In this document: in pieces, positions 17,900 through 26,546 of the stretch
Position numbering within the stretch: position 1 is the first letter of the stretch
Layout of the letters: each line of letters starts with the position of its first letter
From: Micromonospora sp. WMMD980
GTDB taxonomy: Bacteria > Actinomycetota > Actinomycetes > Mycobacteriales > Micromonosporaceae
DNA length: 64,000 nt
Direction: 5' to 3'
Assembly: GCF_029626035.1 (NCBI RefSeq)
Contig: NZ_JARUBE010000003.1
Location: forward strand, 4,278,001 to 4,342,000
The notes under the pieces: generated by a model
Told to the model about the DNA's origin: nothing
Databases searched by the model: none
The model's input: the letters and a program-made list of their open reading frames with translations, nothing else
Program-made: the position numbers and the translations under genes

Positions 17900-18898
17900 T
17901 CAGGCGTCGAGGACCGCGCGGCCCAGCGGCGTCAGCGTGTGCAGCACCGTGTTGCGGTCGCGGTTGCTGACCAGCAGCCCGGCGTTGCGCAGCACGGCGG
18001 TGTGCTGGCTGGCCGCGGCGGCGGAGATGTGCAGCCGACGGGCCATCTCGCCGGTGGTGCAGCCCTCGTCGGCGACCTGGAGCACGGCCGCGCGGGTGCG
18101 CCCGAGCAGCGCGGCGAGCGCCTCCCGCTGGGCGGCGTCGCTCTCCCGGCCACCGCCGGCCTCCGGGGTGAGGCCGCCGAGCCGGTCGACCGGATAGACC
18201 AGCACCGGGGGCAGGCTCGGGTCGAGCAGCGCCACCGGCGTGCGGGAGCAGAAGAACGACGGGACGAGCAGCAGCCCCCGGCCGTCCAGGTGCAACTCGC
18301 GGGTGTCCGGGTAGTCGAGCACCTCGAGCACCCCGTCGGCCCAGCGCATGGCCGGCTTCAGGCTGGCCAACAGACCCTCGGCGCCGCCGTCGAGCATGGC
18401 CCGGGCACGACGGGACCGGTCCGCCTCGACGGCGGCCTGGACCCGGGCCCAGTACGGCGTCACCGCCAACTCCTGGTAGCGCGCCATGGTTTCGGTGAGA
18501 TCCTGGAGCACCTCGGGCTCGCCCCGGGCGAGCGCGCTCGCCGACGGCGGCAGCGCGGTCTCCCCGGCGAGCACGGTCAGGTCGCGGCGCAGCATGCCGA
18601 GCGGGGTGCCGCGGACCGCCTCCAGGCCGGCCTCGAAGCCCTCCCGGCTGGCGGAGGGGGTGAGGAAGTCCGGGAAGTAGCCGCGCGGCGGGTTGAGCGC
18701 GAGGAGCAGTCGGTAGCGCTCGGCGCCGGTGTCGGTGCGCAGGCCCCGCGCCACGCCGCGCCGCCAGGTCGTCAACAGTGGATCGCGGCCGCGCCCTTGG
18801 AGCAGGTGCAGACTGAGGACCAACTCCCAGAGCGGGTCCGCGGCCGGGGCGACCCGGGTCCGCAGGATGTCCTCGCTCGAGAAAATGATCTTCAACAT
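17900..18898 (-). CDS. ArsR-type winged-helix regulator (DUF5937-like N-domain)
   Basis: This is a 332-residue protein. The C-terminal 75 residues form an ArsR-type winged helix (VADEGCTTGEMARRLHISAAAASQHTAVLRNAGLL). The N-terminal 200 residues (LKIIFSSEDILRTRVAP...LLLALNPPRGYFPDFLTP) fit the DUF5937-type domain found in actinobacterial regulators. There is no cysteine pair typical of metal-sensing ArsR proteins, so the ligand is unknown. It is monocistronic, convergent with cofE, and about 270 bp from the Nudix gene, which is divergent. Confidence 0.8.
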   Translation of the reverse strand: MLKIIFSSEDILRTRVAPAADPLWELVLSLHLLQGRGRDPLLTTWRRGVARGLRTDTGAERYRLLLALNPPRGYFPDFLTPSASREGFEAGLEAVRGTPLGMLRRDLTVLAGETALPPSASALARGEPEVLQDLTETMARYQELAVTPYWARVQAAVEADRSRRARAMLDGGAEGLLASLKPAMRWADGVLEVLDYPDTRELHLDGRGLLLVPSFFCSRTPVALLDPSLPPVLVYPVDRLGGLTPEAGGGRESDAAQREALAALLGRTRAAVLQVADEGCTTGEMARRLHISAAAASQHTAVLRNAGLLVSNRDRNTVLHTLTPLGRAVLDA

Positions 18899-19079
18899 GG
18901 AGCACTCCCGGGTGGACGGCGGATGTGCCCGCCACCCCTGGCACTTTACCCGGCGGTACTAATCTCCATCTTTAAGCGTGACGTGAAAGACCTCGACGCC
19001 GGAACTCAGGTTCGGCAGACTCTCAAGTGCCCGCCGACGCCGGGGCGCAGTGTCGACCCGGTCGCCGGCCGACGGGCGT

Positions 19080-19135
19080 GGCCGGACGGCACCACGAGGG
19101 TCTGCGGATTCGTTCCGCAGGGGTGCCGTCCGGCC
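19080..19135. repeat. Nested stem-loop upstream of the Nudix gene
   Basis: GGCCGGACGGCACC (19080-19093) is the exact complement of 19122-19135. Inside it, CTGCGGA and TCCGCAG form a second stem around a TTCGT loop. The structure ends 33 bp before the Nudix start. It may terminate read-through or form a mobile palindromic element. Confidence 0.55.
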
Positions 19136-19168
19136 CTCGCTCATCCGCGCGCTCGTAGAGTTGTCCGG

Positions 19169-19747
19169 GTGCCCGACACCGATCTCGCCACGTACGCCCA
19201 CCTGCACGCCGACGCCGTCGCGGAGCTGAGCCGCTGGACGGCGACCAGCCCGGCGGCCGCCGCCAACGCCGACCGCACCCTGGCGCTGCTGGCCGCCGGC
19301 CCGGTGGCGATGAGCCGCGGGCACCGGCCCGGGCACGTCACCGCGAGCGCGTTGGTCCTCGACCCGACCGGCGGCCGGGTGCTGCTCTGCCTGCACCGCA
19401 AGCTGCGCCGGTGGGTGCAGCTCGGCGGCCACTGCGAGCCGGGCGACCGGACCCTCGCCGGCGCCGCCCTGCGCGAGGCCACCGAGGAGTCCGGGATCGC
19501 CGGCCTGACCCTGGACCCGACGCCGATCGACGTCGACGTCCACCCGGTCGCCTGCCAGGGCGGCTCCCTGCACTACGACGTCCGGTACGCGGTCTTCGCC
19601 CCGGCCGGGGCGATCGAACGGACCAGCGACGAGTCCGAGGCGCTCGGCTGGTTCCCGCCGGACCGGCTGCCGGAGCCGCTCGCCGACGGCACCGCACACC
19701 TGGTGGCGCCGGCACTCACCGCGCTGGCCCGCCGCGCCGACGGCTGA
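19169..19747 (+). CDS. NUDIX hydrolase
   Basis: This is a 192-residue Nudix protein. The Nudix box is GHCEPGDRTLAGAALREATEESGI, where the first conserved Glu is replaced by Asp but the catalytic REATEESG core is intact. About 60 residues of helical sequence precede the domain. A TAGAGT hexamer at 19156-19161 lies seven bases before the GTG, so the mRNA may be leaderless. Position beside the manC/glycosyltransferase genes gives no firm substrate; hydrolysis of a nucleoside diphosphate derivative is the family expectation. Confidence 0.85.
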   Translation: MPDTDLATYAHLHADAVAELSRWTATSPAAAANADRTLALLAAGPVAMSRGHRPGHVTASALVLDPTGGRVLLCLHRKLRRWVQLGGHCEPGDRTLAGAALREATEESGIAGLTLDPTPIDVDVHPVACQGGSLHYDVRYAVFAPAGAIERTSDESEALGWFPPDRLPEPLADGTAHLVAPALTALARRADG

Positions 19748-19778
19748 ACGTCCCGCGCCGGCCCGACGGGCGCCCGGC

Positions 19779-20870
19779 TCAGACCAGGCCCTCCTCGCCA
19801 CGCTCCTTGAGCTGGTCCACGACCTTCTTCACGTCCTGCGCCCGCTCGCGCGGGCAGACCAGCACCGCGTCCGGGGTGTCCACCACGATCAGGTCGTGCA
19901 CACCGACCGTGGCGACCAGCCGGCCGGAGTGCGGCACCACCACGGTGCCCGTGGTGTCGTGCAGCAGCACGCCCGGCTTCGCGTCCCCGCCGAGCACCAC
20001 GTTGCCGGCCGCGTCGGCCGGGAGCACCTCGCCGAGGGTGTGGAAGTCGCCGACGTCGTTCCAGCCGAAGTCGCCGGGCACGGTCGCCACCCGGCCGGCG
20101 GTGGCCGCGCCCTCCATCACCGCGTAGTCGACCGAGATCTTCGGCAGCGTCGGCCACACCGTGCCGAGCACGTCGTCCTGCTCCGGGGTGCCCCAGGCCG
20201 CCGCGATGGCCGTGATCCCGGCGTGCAACGCCGGCTGCTGGCGGGCCAGCTCGGTCAGGAAGACGTCCACCCGCCAGACGAACATGCTCGCGTTCCACAG
20301 GTGCCGGCCCGAACGGAGGTAGCCCTCGGCCACCTCGGCCGCGGGCTTCTCCTTGAACTCGCGGACCGGTCGCAGCGGCCCGCCGTCCACCGGGTCGCCG
20401 GTCTCCAGATAGCCGTAGCCGGTCTCCGGCCGGGTCGGGGTGATGCCGACCGTCATCAGCAGCCCCCGCTCGGCGCCGCGGATCGCCTCCCGCACCACAG
20501 CGGCCAGGCGGTCCGCGTCGCCGATCAGGTGGTCGGCCGCGAACGAGCCCATCACCGCGTCCGGGGCGCGGTCGGCGATCACCGCGGCGGCCAGCGCGAT
20601 GGCCGCGCACGAGTCCCGTGGGGAGGGCTCCACCAGCACGTTCTCCTCCGGCAGGCCAGCCAGTTGCCGGGCCACCGCCGCGGCGTGCGCGGCTCCGGTG
20701 ACCACGAGCGTGCGCTCCGGCGTGGTCAGCGGCGCCAACCGGTCGACCGTGGCCTGCAACAGCGAGGCGGGGGTGCCGGTCAGCGGGTGGAGGAACTTGG
20801 GATGGCCGGCGCGGGACAGCGGCCACAACCTTGTGCCGCTGCCGCCCGCCGGGATGACGGCGTAGAACAT
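19779..20870 (-). CDS. manC: Mannose-1-phosphate guanylyltransferase
   Basis: This 363-residue nucleotidyltransferase makes GDP-mannose from GTP and mannose-1-phosphate. The pyrophosphorylase motif PAGGSGTRLWPLSRAGHPK begins near residue 8, and VREFKEKP and FGWNDVGDFHTL are typical of the GMP family. The length matches single-domain ManC. It lies 55 bp after a family-4 glycosyltransferase gene on the same strand, which could use GDP-mannose, so the pair may act in cell-envelope mannosylation. The ATG at 20870 is chosen, although a GTG two codons upstream is possible. Confidence 0.9.
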   Translation of the reverse strand: MFYAVIPAGGSGTRLWPLSRAGHPKFLHPLTGTPASLLQATVDRLAPLTTPERTLVVTGAAHAAAVARQLAGLPEENVLVEPSPRDSCAAIALAAAVIADRAPDAVMGSFAADHLIGDADRLAAVVREAIRGAERGLLMTVGITPTRPETGYGYLETGDPVDGGPLRPVREFKEKPAAEVAEGYLRSGRHLWNASMFVWRVDVFLTELARQQPALHAGITAIAAAWGTPEQDDVLGTVWPTLPKISVDYAVMEGAATAGRVATVPGDFGWNDVGDFHTLGEVLPADAAGNVVLGGDAKPGVLLHDTTGTVVVPHSGRLVATVGVHDLIVVDTPDAVLVCPRERAQDVKKVVDQLKERGEEGLV

Positions 20871-20925
20871 CAGCACATCATGCCCGAAGCGGGCGAGCCC
20901 CCACGGCGCGTCGGCGGCGCGCCGC

Positions 20926-22071
20926 TCAGGAACGTGCCCGCCGCCAGGCGGCGATGTGCACCTCGGCGCTGGACTCCCAGGTGAACTCCTTGGCCCGGTC
21001 GAAGCCCGCCTTGGCGAGGGAGAGCCGCCGCTGCTCGTCGTCGAGCAGCGCGGCCAGGTCGGTGGCGATCTGGTCCGGGTCCTCGCTGGTGTAGGCCACG
21101 GCGTCGCCACCGACCTCGGGCAGGGAGAGCCGCGGCGTGGTGAGCACCGGCGCCGCGCAGGCCATCGCCTCCAGGATCGGCAGCCCGAAGCCCTCGCCGT
21201 AGGACGGGTAGGCGGCGACCAGCGCCCCGCCGAGGAACCCGGGCAGGTCGGCGTAGCGCAGGTAGCCGGGGCGGAGCAGCCGCAGGTGCGACGGCACCTC
21301 GGCCACCGCGCGGTCGATGTCGTCGTCGTGGCCCTGGCCACCGGCCACCACCAGCACCGGCGGGTTGGGCCGGTCGGCCACCGCCCGGGCCCAGCCGCGG
21401 ATCAGGTTGGGTACGTTCTTGCGCGGCTCCTTGGCGCCCAGGAACGCGATGTAGCTGTTGTCGCCCAGCCCCAGGCGGGCCCGGACCCGCGCCTTCTCCT
21501 CGTCGCCCGGGGCGTGGAAGGCGGCCTGGTCGACGCCGTGGTAGGCCACGTCGATCCGGGTCGGGTCGGCGTCCAGCAGCCGGATCAGCTCGTCGCGGGT
21601 GGCCTTGCTCGGCACGATCACCCGGGCGGCGCGGCGCAGCGAGGTCTTGATCGCGCTGCGGAAGAACGTCCGGCGGGACTTGTCGTAGTGCTCCGGCTCG
21701 GTGAAGAACGTCGCGTCGTGCACGGTCACCGTCACCGGACAACCGGCCCGCAGCGGGCAGGTGTAGAACGGCGAGTGCAGCACCTCCGCGCCGACCTGCT
21801 GGGCCAGCAGCGGCAGGCCGGTCTGCTCCCAGGCGAGCCGTGCCGGCCGGTGCGCCACCGCCGCCGGCGCGGGGATGATCTCGGCGCCGGGCAGCATCCG
21901 GGTGTAGCGCTCCAGGTCGGTGCGCAGGCTCACCACGGCCAGGTCGACGCCGTCGCCGCAGACCCGGCCGAGCGCGCCGAGCAGGCCGTCGACGTATCTA
22001 CCGACGCCGCCGCGATCGGCGGGGACACTCGTGGCGTCGATGAGAACGCGGGGCGGGCGACCGGCGGTCAC
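20926..22071 (-). CDS. Family-4 glycosyltransferase, mannosyltransferase type
   Basis: This 381-residue GT-B retaining glycosyltransferase has the acceptor-side start VLIDATSVPADRGGVGRYVDGLL and donor-side motifs GAKEPRKNVPNLIRGW and YGEGFGLPILEAMACAAPVLT (the E-x7-E region). Such enzymes transfer sugars from nucleotide donors; with manC immediately downstream, GDP-mannose is likely. No membrane segment is seen, so it probably acts at the cytoplasmic face. It uses a GTG start. The precise acceptor (lipid, protein or polysaccharide) cannot be told. Confidence 0.88.
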   Translation of the reverse strand: MTAGRPPRVLIDATSVPADRGGVGRYVDGLLGALGRVCGDGVDLAVVSLRTDLERYTRMLPGAEIIPAPAAVAHRPARLAWEQTGLPLLAQQVGAEVLHSPFYTCPLRAGCPVTVTVHDATFFTEPEHYDKSRRTFFRSAIKTSLRRAARVIVPSKATRDELIRLLDADPTRIDVAYHGVDQAAFHAPGDEEKARVRARLGLGDNSYIAFLGAKEPRKNVPNLIRGWARAVADRPNPPVLVVAGGQGHDDDIDRAVAEVPSHLRLLRPGYLRYADLPGFLGGALVAAYPSYGEGFGLPILEAMACAAPVLTTPRLSLPEVGGDAVAYTSEDPDQIATDLAALLDDEQRRLSLAKAGFDRAKEFTWESSAEVHIAAWRRARS

Positions 22072-22221
22072 GGGGCGACTCCTCAGGTGGCGCGGTTGTG
22101 GGCAAGAACACTGTCGGCAAGCCTACGCCGGGCGGGGTGTCCGACGCTGACTGCGACCCGACGGTACGCCGACTTGTCGTTGTCATCGAGTACGCAGCCG
22201 GGGCGCGTATCGTTCGCGCCG

Positions 22222-22911
22222 ATGGCCGACAACATTGCCCGGGTGTTCGCCGACGCGATCGCGTCCGACCCCACCCGACCACTGCTGACCTGGTATGACG
22301 ACGCCACCGGCGAACGCACCGAGCTCTCCGGCGCGACGCTGGCGAACTGGGTGGCGAAGACCGCCAACCTGCTCGTGGACGAGGCCGGCTGCGCACCCGG
22401 CGATCCGGCCGGTGTGTTGCTGCCGCCGCACTGGCAGACCGCCGCGGTGCTGCTCGGCTGCTGGTCGGCGAAGCTCACCGTGGCCGACGCCCCGGCTCCG
22501 GTGGAGGTGCTGTTCACCGCCGTCGACCGGGTCGACGAGGCGGGCCGGTGGCCGGCCGGCGAGCGGTACGCGCTGGCGCTGGACCCGTTCGCGCTGCCGA
22601 TGCGTCAGGTGCCCGCCGGGTGCGTCGACTTCGTGAGCGCGGTCCGCGGGCACGGTGACCACTTCACCCCGTACCCCGAGCCTGGTGAGGGCGACGCGGC
22701 GCTGCTGGCCCGCGCGGAGGCCCGCGCCGCGGAGCTGGGCATCGGCCCCGGCGACCGCCTCCTGGTCGACGTGACCCGGCACCCCGACCTGGTCGACTGG
22801 CTGCTCACCCCACTCGCCGCCGGCGCCAGCGTGGTGGCCTGCGCCCACCCGGACTCGACCCGCCTGGGCTCCCGCGCCGAAACCGAGAAGACCACCCACA
22901 CCCTCCCCTGA
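22222..22911 (+). CDS. TIGR03089 family protein (adenylation-like N-domain)
   Basis: This 229-residue actinobacterial protein resembles only the N-terminal half of acyl-adenylating enzymes (TGERTELSGATLANWVAKTANLLVDEAGCAPGDPAGVLLPPHWQT). It lacks the AMP-binding signature and C-terminal lid, so it cannot be a normal ligase. An orthologue, Rv3268, lies in the same neighbourhood of M. tuberculosis. A TATCGT hexamer eight bases before the ATG suggests a near-leaderless transcript. Function is unknown. Confidence 0.8.
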   Translation: MADNIARVFADAIASDPTRPLLTWYDDATGERTELSGATLANWVAKTANLLVDEAGCAPGDPAGVLLPPHWQTAAVLLGCWSAKLTVADAPAPVEVLFTAVDRVDEAGRWPAGERYALALDPFALPMRQVPAGCVDFVSAVRGHGDHFTPYPEPGEGDAALLARAEARAAELGIGPGDRLLVDVTRHPDLVDWLLTPLAAGASVVACAHPDSTRLGSRAETEKTTHTLP

Positions 22912-22932
22912 ACCCACCCCCACCCTCCCCGC

Positions 22933-22999
22933 GATCTTGCACCTGCCGCCCCACTCTCGGGGCGTTCACCCCTTTCGTCGGCGCAGAAACCGCAAGATC
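22933..22999. repeat. GATCTTGC...GCAAGATC inverted repeat at convergent gene ends
   Basis: Exact 8-bp arms GATCTTGC (22933-22940) and GCAAGATC (22992-22999) flank 51 bp that includes CTCGGGGCG. It lies between the ends of the TIGR03089 and acetoacetyl-CoA synthetase genes and could be a bidirectional terminator or a dispersed repeat. Confidence 0.55.
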
Positions 23000-23023
23000 G
23001 GGCAGGAGGGGGCGGGGGCAGGG

Positions 23024-24994
23024 TCAGGAAGGATGGCGCTGTCGGGCCAGGGCGGCGAAGGCCGTCAGGGACTCGGGGTTGGCCAGGGCGCCCCTGGCCG
23101 CGGCGCGGTCGACCGGGGTGCCCGTCAGAATCTTCTTGACCGGGACCTCGAGCTTCTTCGCGCTGAGCGTGCGGGGCACGGCGCGGACCTGGTGGATCTC
23201 GTCCGGCACGTGCCGGGGCGACAGGGCGGTACGCAGCTCGCGGCAGATCTTCTTCCGCATCTCGTCGTCCAACTCCAGTCCGTCGGCGAGCACCACGAAC
23301 AGCAGCAACTCTCCCGCGCCGCCCTCGTCGTCCTCCAGGTGCACCACCACCGAGTCGACCACCTCGTCGAGGCCCTCCACCACGGAATAGAACTCGGCCG
23401 TGCCGAGCCGCACCCCGCCCCGGTTCAGCGTGGCGTCGGAGCGGCCGGTGATGACGCAGCCGCCACGCTCGTTCACCGTGATCCAGTCGCCGTGCCGCCA
23501 CACCCCGGGATAGACCTCGAAATACGCCTCCCGGTAGCGGGCGCCGTCCGGATCGTTCCAGAACCCGACCGGCATGCTCGGCATCGGCTCGGTGATCACC
23601 AGCTCGCCGAGCTGGCCGATGACCGCCGAACCGTCGGCGGCGCGAGCCTCCACCTTCGCGCCCAGCGCCCGGCAGGCGATCTCCCCGGCGTGCACCGGCA
23701 GCAACGGCACCCCGCCGACGAAGCCGGTGCAGACGTCCGTGCCGCCGGAGAGCGACTGGAGCTGGAGCTGGTCGCCGACGTTCTCGTACACCCAGGTGAA
23801 ACCCTCGGCGGGCAGCGGCGCGCCGGTCGAGCCGAGGCCACGCAGCGCGGACAGGTCGGCGACCTCCCGCGGCACCAGCCCGGCCTTGCGGCAGGCCAGC
23901 AGGAACGGGGCCGAGGTGCCGAAGTAGGTGGTGCCGGTCTCCGCCGCCAGCCGCCACAGCGCGCCCAGGTCCGGGTGGCCCGGGTTGCCGTCGAACAGCA
24001 CGATCGCCGCGCCCACCGCCGGCCCGGAAACCAGGAAGTTCCACATCATCCAGCCGGTGGTGGTGAACCACAGGAACCGGTCCGCCGGGCCCAGGTCGTG
24101 GTGCAGCGCCAGCATCTTCAGGTGCTCCAGCAGGATGCCGCCGTGCCCGTGCACGATCGGCTTCGGCAGGCCCGTGGTGCCGGAGGAGTAGAGCACGTAG
24201 AGCGGGTGGTCGAACGGCACCGGGGTGAAGGCCGCCGGCTCGTCGGTCTCCGCCGCCAGCTCCGCCCACGGCAGCGCGCCGTCGGGGGCCGGGCCGTCCG
24301 GGTCGAGGTACCCGATCGCGACGGTGTGCCGCAGCGACGGCAGCGCGGCCCGGATCGCGGCCACCTCGGCGCGCCGGTCGACCGGCTTGTCGCCGTAGCG
24401 GTAGCCGTCCACCGCCACCAGCACCGACGGCTCGATCTGCTGCCAGCGGTCGGTGACGCTGCGGGTGCCGAACTCGGGCGCGCAGGACGAGAAGATCGCG
24501 CCCAGGCTCGCGGTGGCGAGCAGCAGGACGTACGTCTCCGAGATGTTCGGCGCGTACGCCGCCACCCGGTCGCCGGGACCCACGCCGAGCCGGCGCAGGC
24601 CGGCGGCCACCCGGCGGACCCGGTCACGCAGCTCCGCCACGGTGAGCGTCTCCGGCGCGCGGGTCTGCCCGTGCGCGATCACCGCCGGGTCGTCGTCGCC
24701 GAGCCCCGGCATGCGCAGCACGTTCTCGGCGTAGTTGAGCGTCGCACCGGGGAACCAGCGGGCGCCGGGCATGGACCTCCCGGCCAGCGTCGCGGTCGGG
24801 CGCGTGTGTGCGAGCACCTGGAAGTAGTCCCAGATCGAGGACCAGAACGCGTCCAGGTCGGTCACCGACCACTGCCACAGCGCGTCGTAGTCGGCGAACT
24901 CCAGCCCCCGGTGCTCGGTCAGCCAGCGCAGGTAGTCACCGATCCGGGACCGTTCACGCACGTCGGCCGGCGGCGTCCAGAGCACGTCACCCAC
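23024..24994 (-). CDS. Acetoacetate-CoA ligase
   Basis: This 656-residue acyl-adenylate enzyme activates acetoacetate to acetoacetyl-CoA. The nucleotide loop is YSSGTTGLPKPIVHGHGG, later motifs are GVWRHGDWITV and ITGRSDATLNRGGVRLG, and the catalytic lysine lies in LSAKKLEVPVKK near the C-terminus. N-terminal WTPPADVRERSRIGDYLRWL is typical of acetoacetyl-CoA synthetases. The GTG at 24994 has a GGGGAGGGTGG site upstream and gives the family length; earlier in-frame codons run into the repeat region. It probably serves ketone-body or polyhydroxyalkanoate/leucine breakdown metabolism. Confidence 0.9.
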   Translation of the reverse strand: MGDVLWTPPADVRERSRIGDYLRWLTEHRGLEFADYDALWQWSVTDLDAFWSSIWDYFQVLAHTRPTATLAGRSMPGARWFPGATLNYAENVLRMPGLGDDDPAVIAHGQTRAPETLTVAELRDRVRRVAAGLRRLGVGPGDRVAAYAPNISETYVLLLATASLGAIFSSCAPEFGTRSVTDRWQQIEPSVLVAVDGYRYGDKPVDRRAEVAAIRAALPSLRHTVAIGYLDPDGPAPDGALPWAELAAETDEPAAFTPVPFDHPLYVLYSSGTTGLPKPIVHGHGGILLEHLKMLALHHDLGPADRFLWFTTTGWMMWNFLVSGPAVGAAIVLFDGNPGHPDLGALWRLAAETGTTYFGTSAPFLLACRKAGLVPREVADLSALRGLGSTGAPLPAEGFTWVYENVGDQLQLQSLSGGTDVCTGFVGGVPLLPVHAGEIACRALGAKVEARAADGSAVIGQLGELVITEPMPSMPVGFWNDPDGARYREAYFEVYPGVWRHGDWITVNERGGCVITGRSDATLNRGGVRLGTAEFYSVVEGLDEVVDSVVVHLEDDEGGAGELLLFVVLADGLELDDEMRKKICRELRTALSPRHVPDEIHQVRAVPRTLSAKKLEVPVKKILTGTPVDRAAARGALANPESLTAFAALARQRHPS

Positions 24995-25144
24995 AGTTCC
25001 ACCCTCCCCTGGGGCCCGGCACGACACTGTGCATGGGCCGTGGCGCCATCTTGCCCTACCTCGTGCCGCCATTCTCCGCACCGGCCCCCGCCCACGGGGC
25101 GTGCCCACCCCACACCCCCCGCCCCTCACCCATGTGGGCCAGAC

Positions 25145-25200
25145 GTAAGGAGGGGCCCCCTGTTAACGCATTCTGCATAACAAGGGGCCCCGCTTAACAC
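25145..25200. repeat. GGGGCCCC dispersed palindromic element, copy B
   Basis: This is a 56-bp unit beginning GTAAGGAGGGGCCCC and ending GGGGCCCCGCTTAACAC, with GTTAACGCATTCTGCATAAC in the middle. It sits in the 302-bp gene-free gap between the acetoacetyl-CoA synthetase start and the thioesterase end, facing copy C in the opposite orientation. I see no gene in this gap. Confidence 0.85.
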
Positions 25201-25239
25201 CCCGCGCCCCGGCACGACGACGTCAGCGCGGGCCGGGCC

Positions 25240-25293
25240 GTCAAGCGGGGCGCGTAGCTCTACCGGAGGCGTTAAGAGGGGGCCCCTCCTTAC
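25240..25293. repeat. GGGGCCCC dispersed palindromic element, copy C (inverted, partly degenerate)
   Basis: Positions 25261-25293 are the reverse complement of the first 31 bases of copy A, without a mismatch. The other half (25240-25260) keeps only CAAGCGGGGC. It ends four bases before the thioesterase stop codon. Confidence 0.75.
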
Positions 25294-25296
25294 GCT

Positions 25297-25812
25297 TCAG
25301 GCGGCGCGGTGGGCCTGGATGGCGCGGCGGCGGGCCAGGCGGTGGGCCCGCCGGATCTCCGCCTCGCGGAAGCGGCGCTCGTCCTCGGGCGTCTCGGGCA
25401 GCACCGGACGCACCGCGCGGGGCGCGCCGCCGACGTCCACTCCCACGAACACGAGGTATGCCGTGGCGACCCGCACCGGCTCGTCCTCGGCCGAGTCCCA
25501 GCGCTCGCCCACCACCCGCACCCCGACCTCCATCGAGGTGTTGCCGGTCCAGTTGACCTGGGCGTGCGCGTGCACCAGATCCCCCACCCGGACCGGCTCG
25601 GAGAAGACGATCTCGTCGATGGAGGCGGTGACCGCGGTGCCACCGCTGTGCCGGGCCGCCGCCGCGCCGGCCACGTCGTCGACGAACTTCATCAGTACCC
25701 CACCGTGCACGGTCCCGTACAGATTGACATCGACAGCGGTCATGATGCGACTCAGCGTGACGCGGGAGTACGAGGTCGGCTTACCCGGCGGCACCACGGG
25801 ATGATCTGTCAT
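25297..25812 (-). CDS. Acyl-CoA thioesterase, hotdog fold
   Basis: This 171-residue hotdog protein of the YciA/BFIT group contains VNLYGTVHGGVLMKFVDDVAGAAAARH, which forms the central helix and active-site region. The strands VTASIDEIVFSEPVRVGDLV and VATAYLVFVGVD follow. It hydrolyses acyl-CoA thioesters, typically of medium or long chain. The C-terminal 30 residues are rich in Arg and Ala. It is divergent from a membrane protein gene only 23 bp away. Nearby acyl-CoA genes suggest a fatty-acid or ketone metabolism setting. Confidence 0.88.
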   Translation of the reverse strand: MTDHPVVPPGKPTSYSRVTLSRIMTAVDVNLYGTVHGGVLMKFVDDVAGAAAARHSGGTAVTASIDEIVFSEPVRVGDLVHAHAQVNWTGNTSMEVGVRVVGERWDSAEDEPVRVATAYLVFVGVDVGGAPRAVRPVLPETPEDERRFREAEIRRAHRLARRRAIQAHRAA

Positions 25813-25823
25813 GGCGAAAACGG

Positions 25824-25829
25824 TACGGT
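25824..25829 (+). promoter_or_regulatory. Candidate -10 element of a leaderless transcript
   Basis: TACGGT ends six bases before the ATG of the membrane protein gene. This spacing places the transcription start at or next to the start codon. No good ribosome binding site is present. Confidence 0.4.
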
Positions 25830-25835
25830 GCGCGG

Positions 25836-26489
25836 ATGCGACATCTCTGGAGCTTCCTCGCCGGGTTGGTGGTGGCGCCCGTCACCTGGGTGCTCGTCAC
25901 CCTCGGTCAGGACGGATCTGGGCGGACCGTCAACCGCTGGGTGGAGATCGGTACGTACAGCACCCCGAACCTGATCGAGCCGGCCGTCTACCTGGGCGTC
26001 GTCGGCGTCCTGCTCGGCCTGCTCGGCACGCTGCGATTCTCGCCGCTCGGCCCGCTGGTGGCGGGGCTGCTGCTGGTGGCCCCCTACGTCGGGCTGTTCG
26101 TCGCGCCGTTCACCGTGCGGGACCGGGTCCCCGACGACCTGAGGATGCTCGGTGACCCGCTGCCGCTGCGCCAGCCGCTGGACAACGGCACGCTGTTCCT
26201 CATCGGCATGCTGCTGCTGATGGCCGTCTTCAGCGCGGGGCGGTGGCGGCGTCGACCCGAGCCGCGTACGGACGGGGCGGAGCTGACCCCGGCCGTCACC
26301 CCGGTGGAGCACAAGCCGGCGCTCACCGACTGGCCCCCGCCCGGCCCGCCGAAGGACCCGGACACGGCCCCGCTCACACTGGCCTACCCGGAAAACCCCA
26401 CCGAACCCCTGCCCCGTCGCACCGGCGGCGAGTCGCCGTGGTCCGCGCCCCCGCGCGGCACCAACCGGCCGGACGACGAGGGACGTTGA
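25836..26489 (+). CDS. Four-helix membrane protein with Pro-rich tail
   Basis: This is a 217-residue protein. Hydrophobic segments lie near residues 5-25, 48-66, 69-92 and 118-135 (for example FLAGLVVAPVTWVLVTLG and LGVVGVLLGLLGTL). The last 80 residues are hydrophilic and rich in Pro, with TDWPPPGPPKDPDTAP. No enzymatic motif is visible. It is convergent with the acyl-CoA dehydrogenase gene and separated from it by a strong hairpin. Function is unknown. Confidence 0.7.
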   Translation: MRHLWSFLAGLVVAPVTWVLVTLGQDGSGRTVNRWVEIGTYSTPNLIEPAVYLGVVGVLLGLLGTLRFSPLGPLVAGLLLVAPYVGLFVAPFTVRDRVPDDLRMLGDPLPLRQPLDNGTLFLIGMLLLMAVFSAGRWRRRPEPRTDGAELTPAVTPVEHKPALTDWPPPGPPKDPDTAPLTLAYPENPTEPLPRRTGGESPWSAPPRGTNRPDDEGR

Positions 26490-26495
26490 CCAGCG

Positions 26496-26526
26496 CGGGC
26501 GGGCCGGGTCGACCCCGGCCCGCCCG
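26496..26526. terminator. Strong hairpin between convergent genes
   Basis: CGGGCGGGCCGGGTC pairs with GACCCCGGCCCGCCCG with a single bulged base and no loop to speak of. It lies between the membrane protein and acyl-CoA dehydrogenase stop codons and is a probable bidirectional terminator. Confidence 0.65.
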
Positions 26527-26546
26527 CCCGAACGCCTCGGCGCCGG

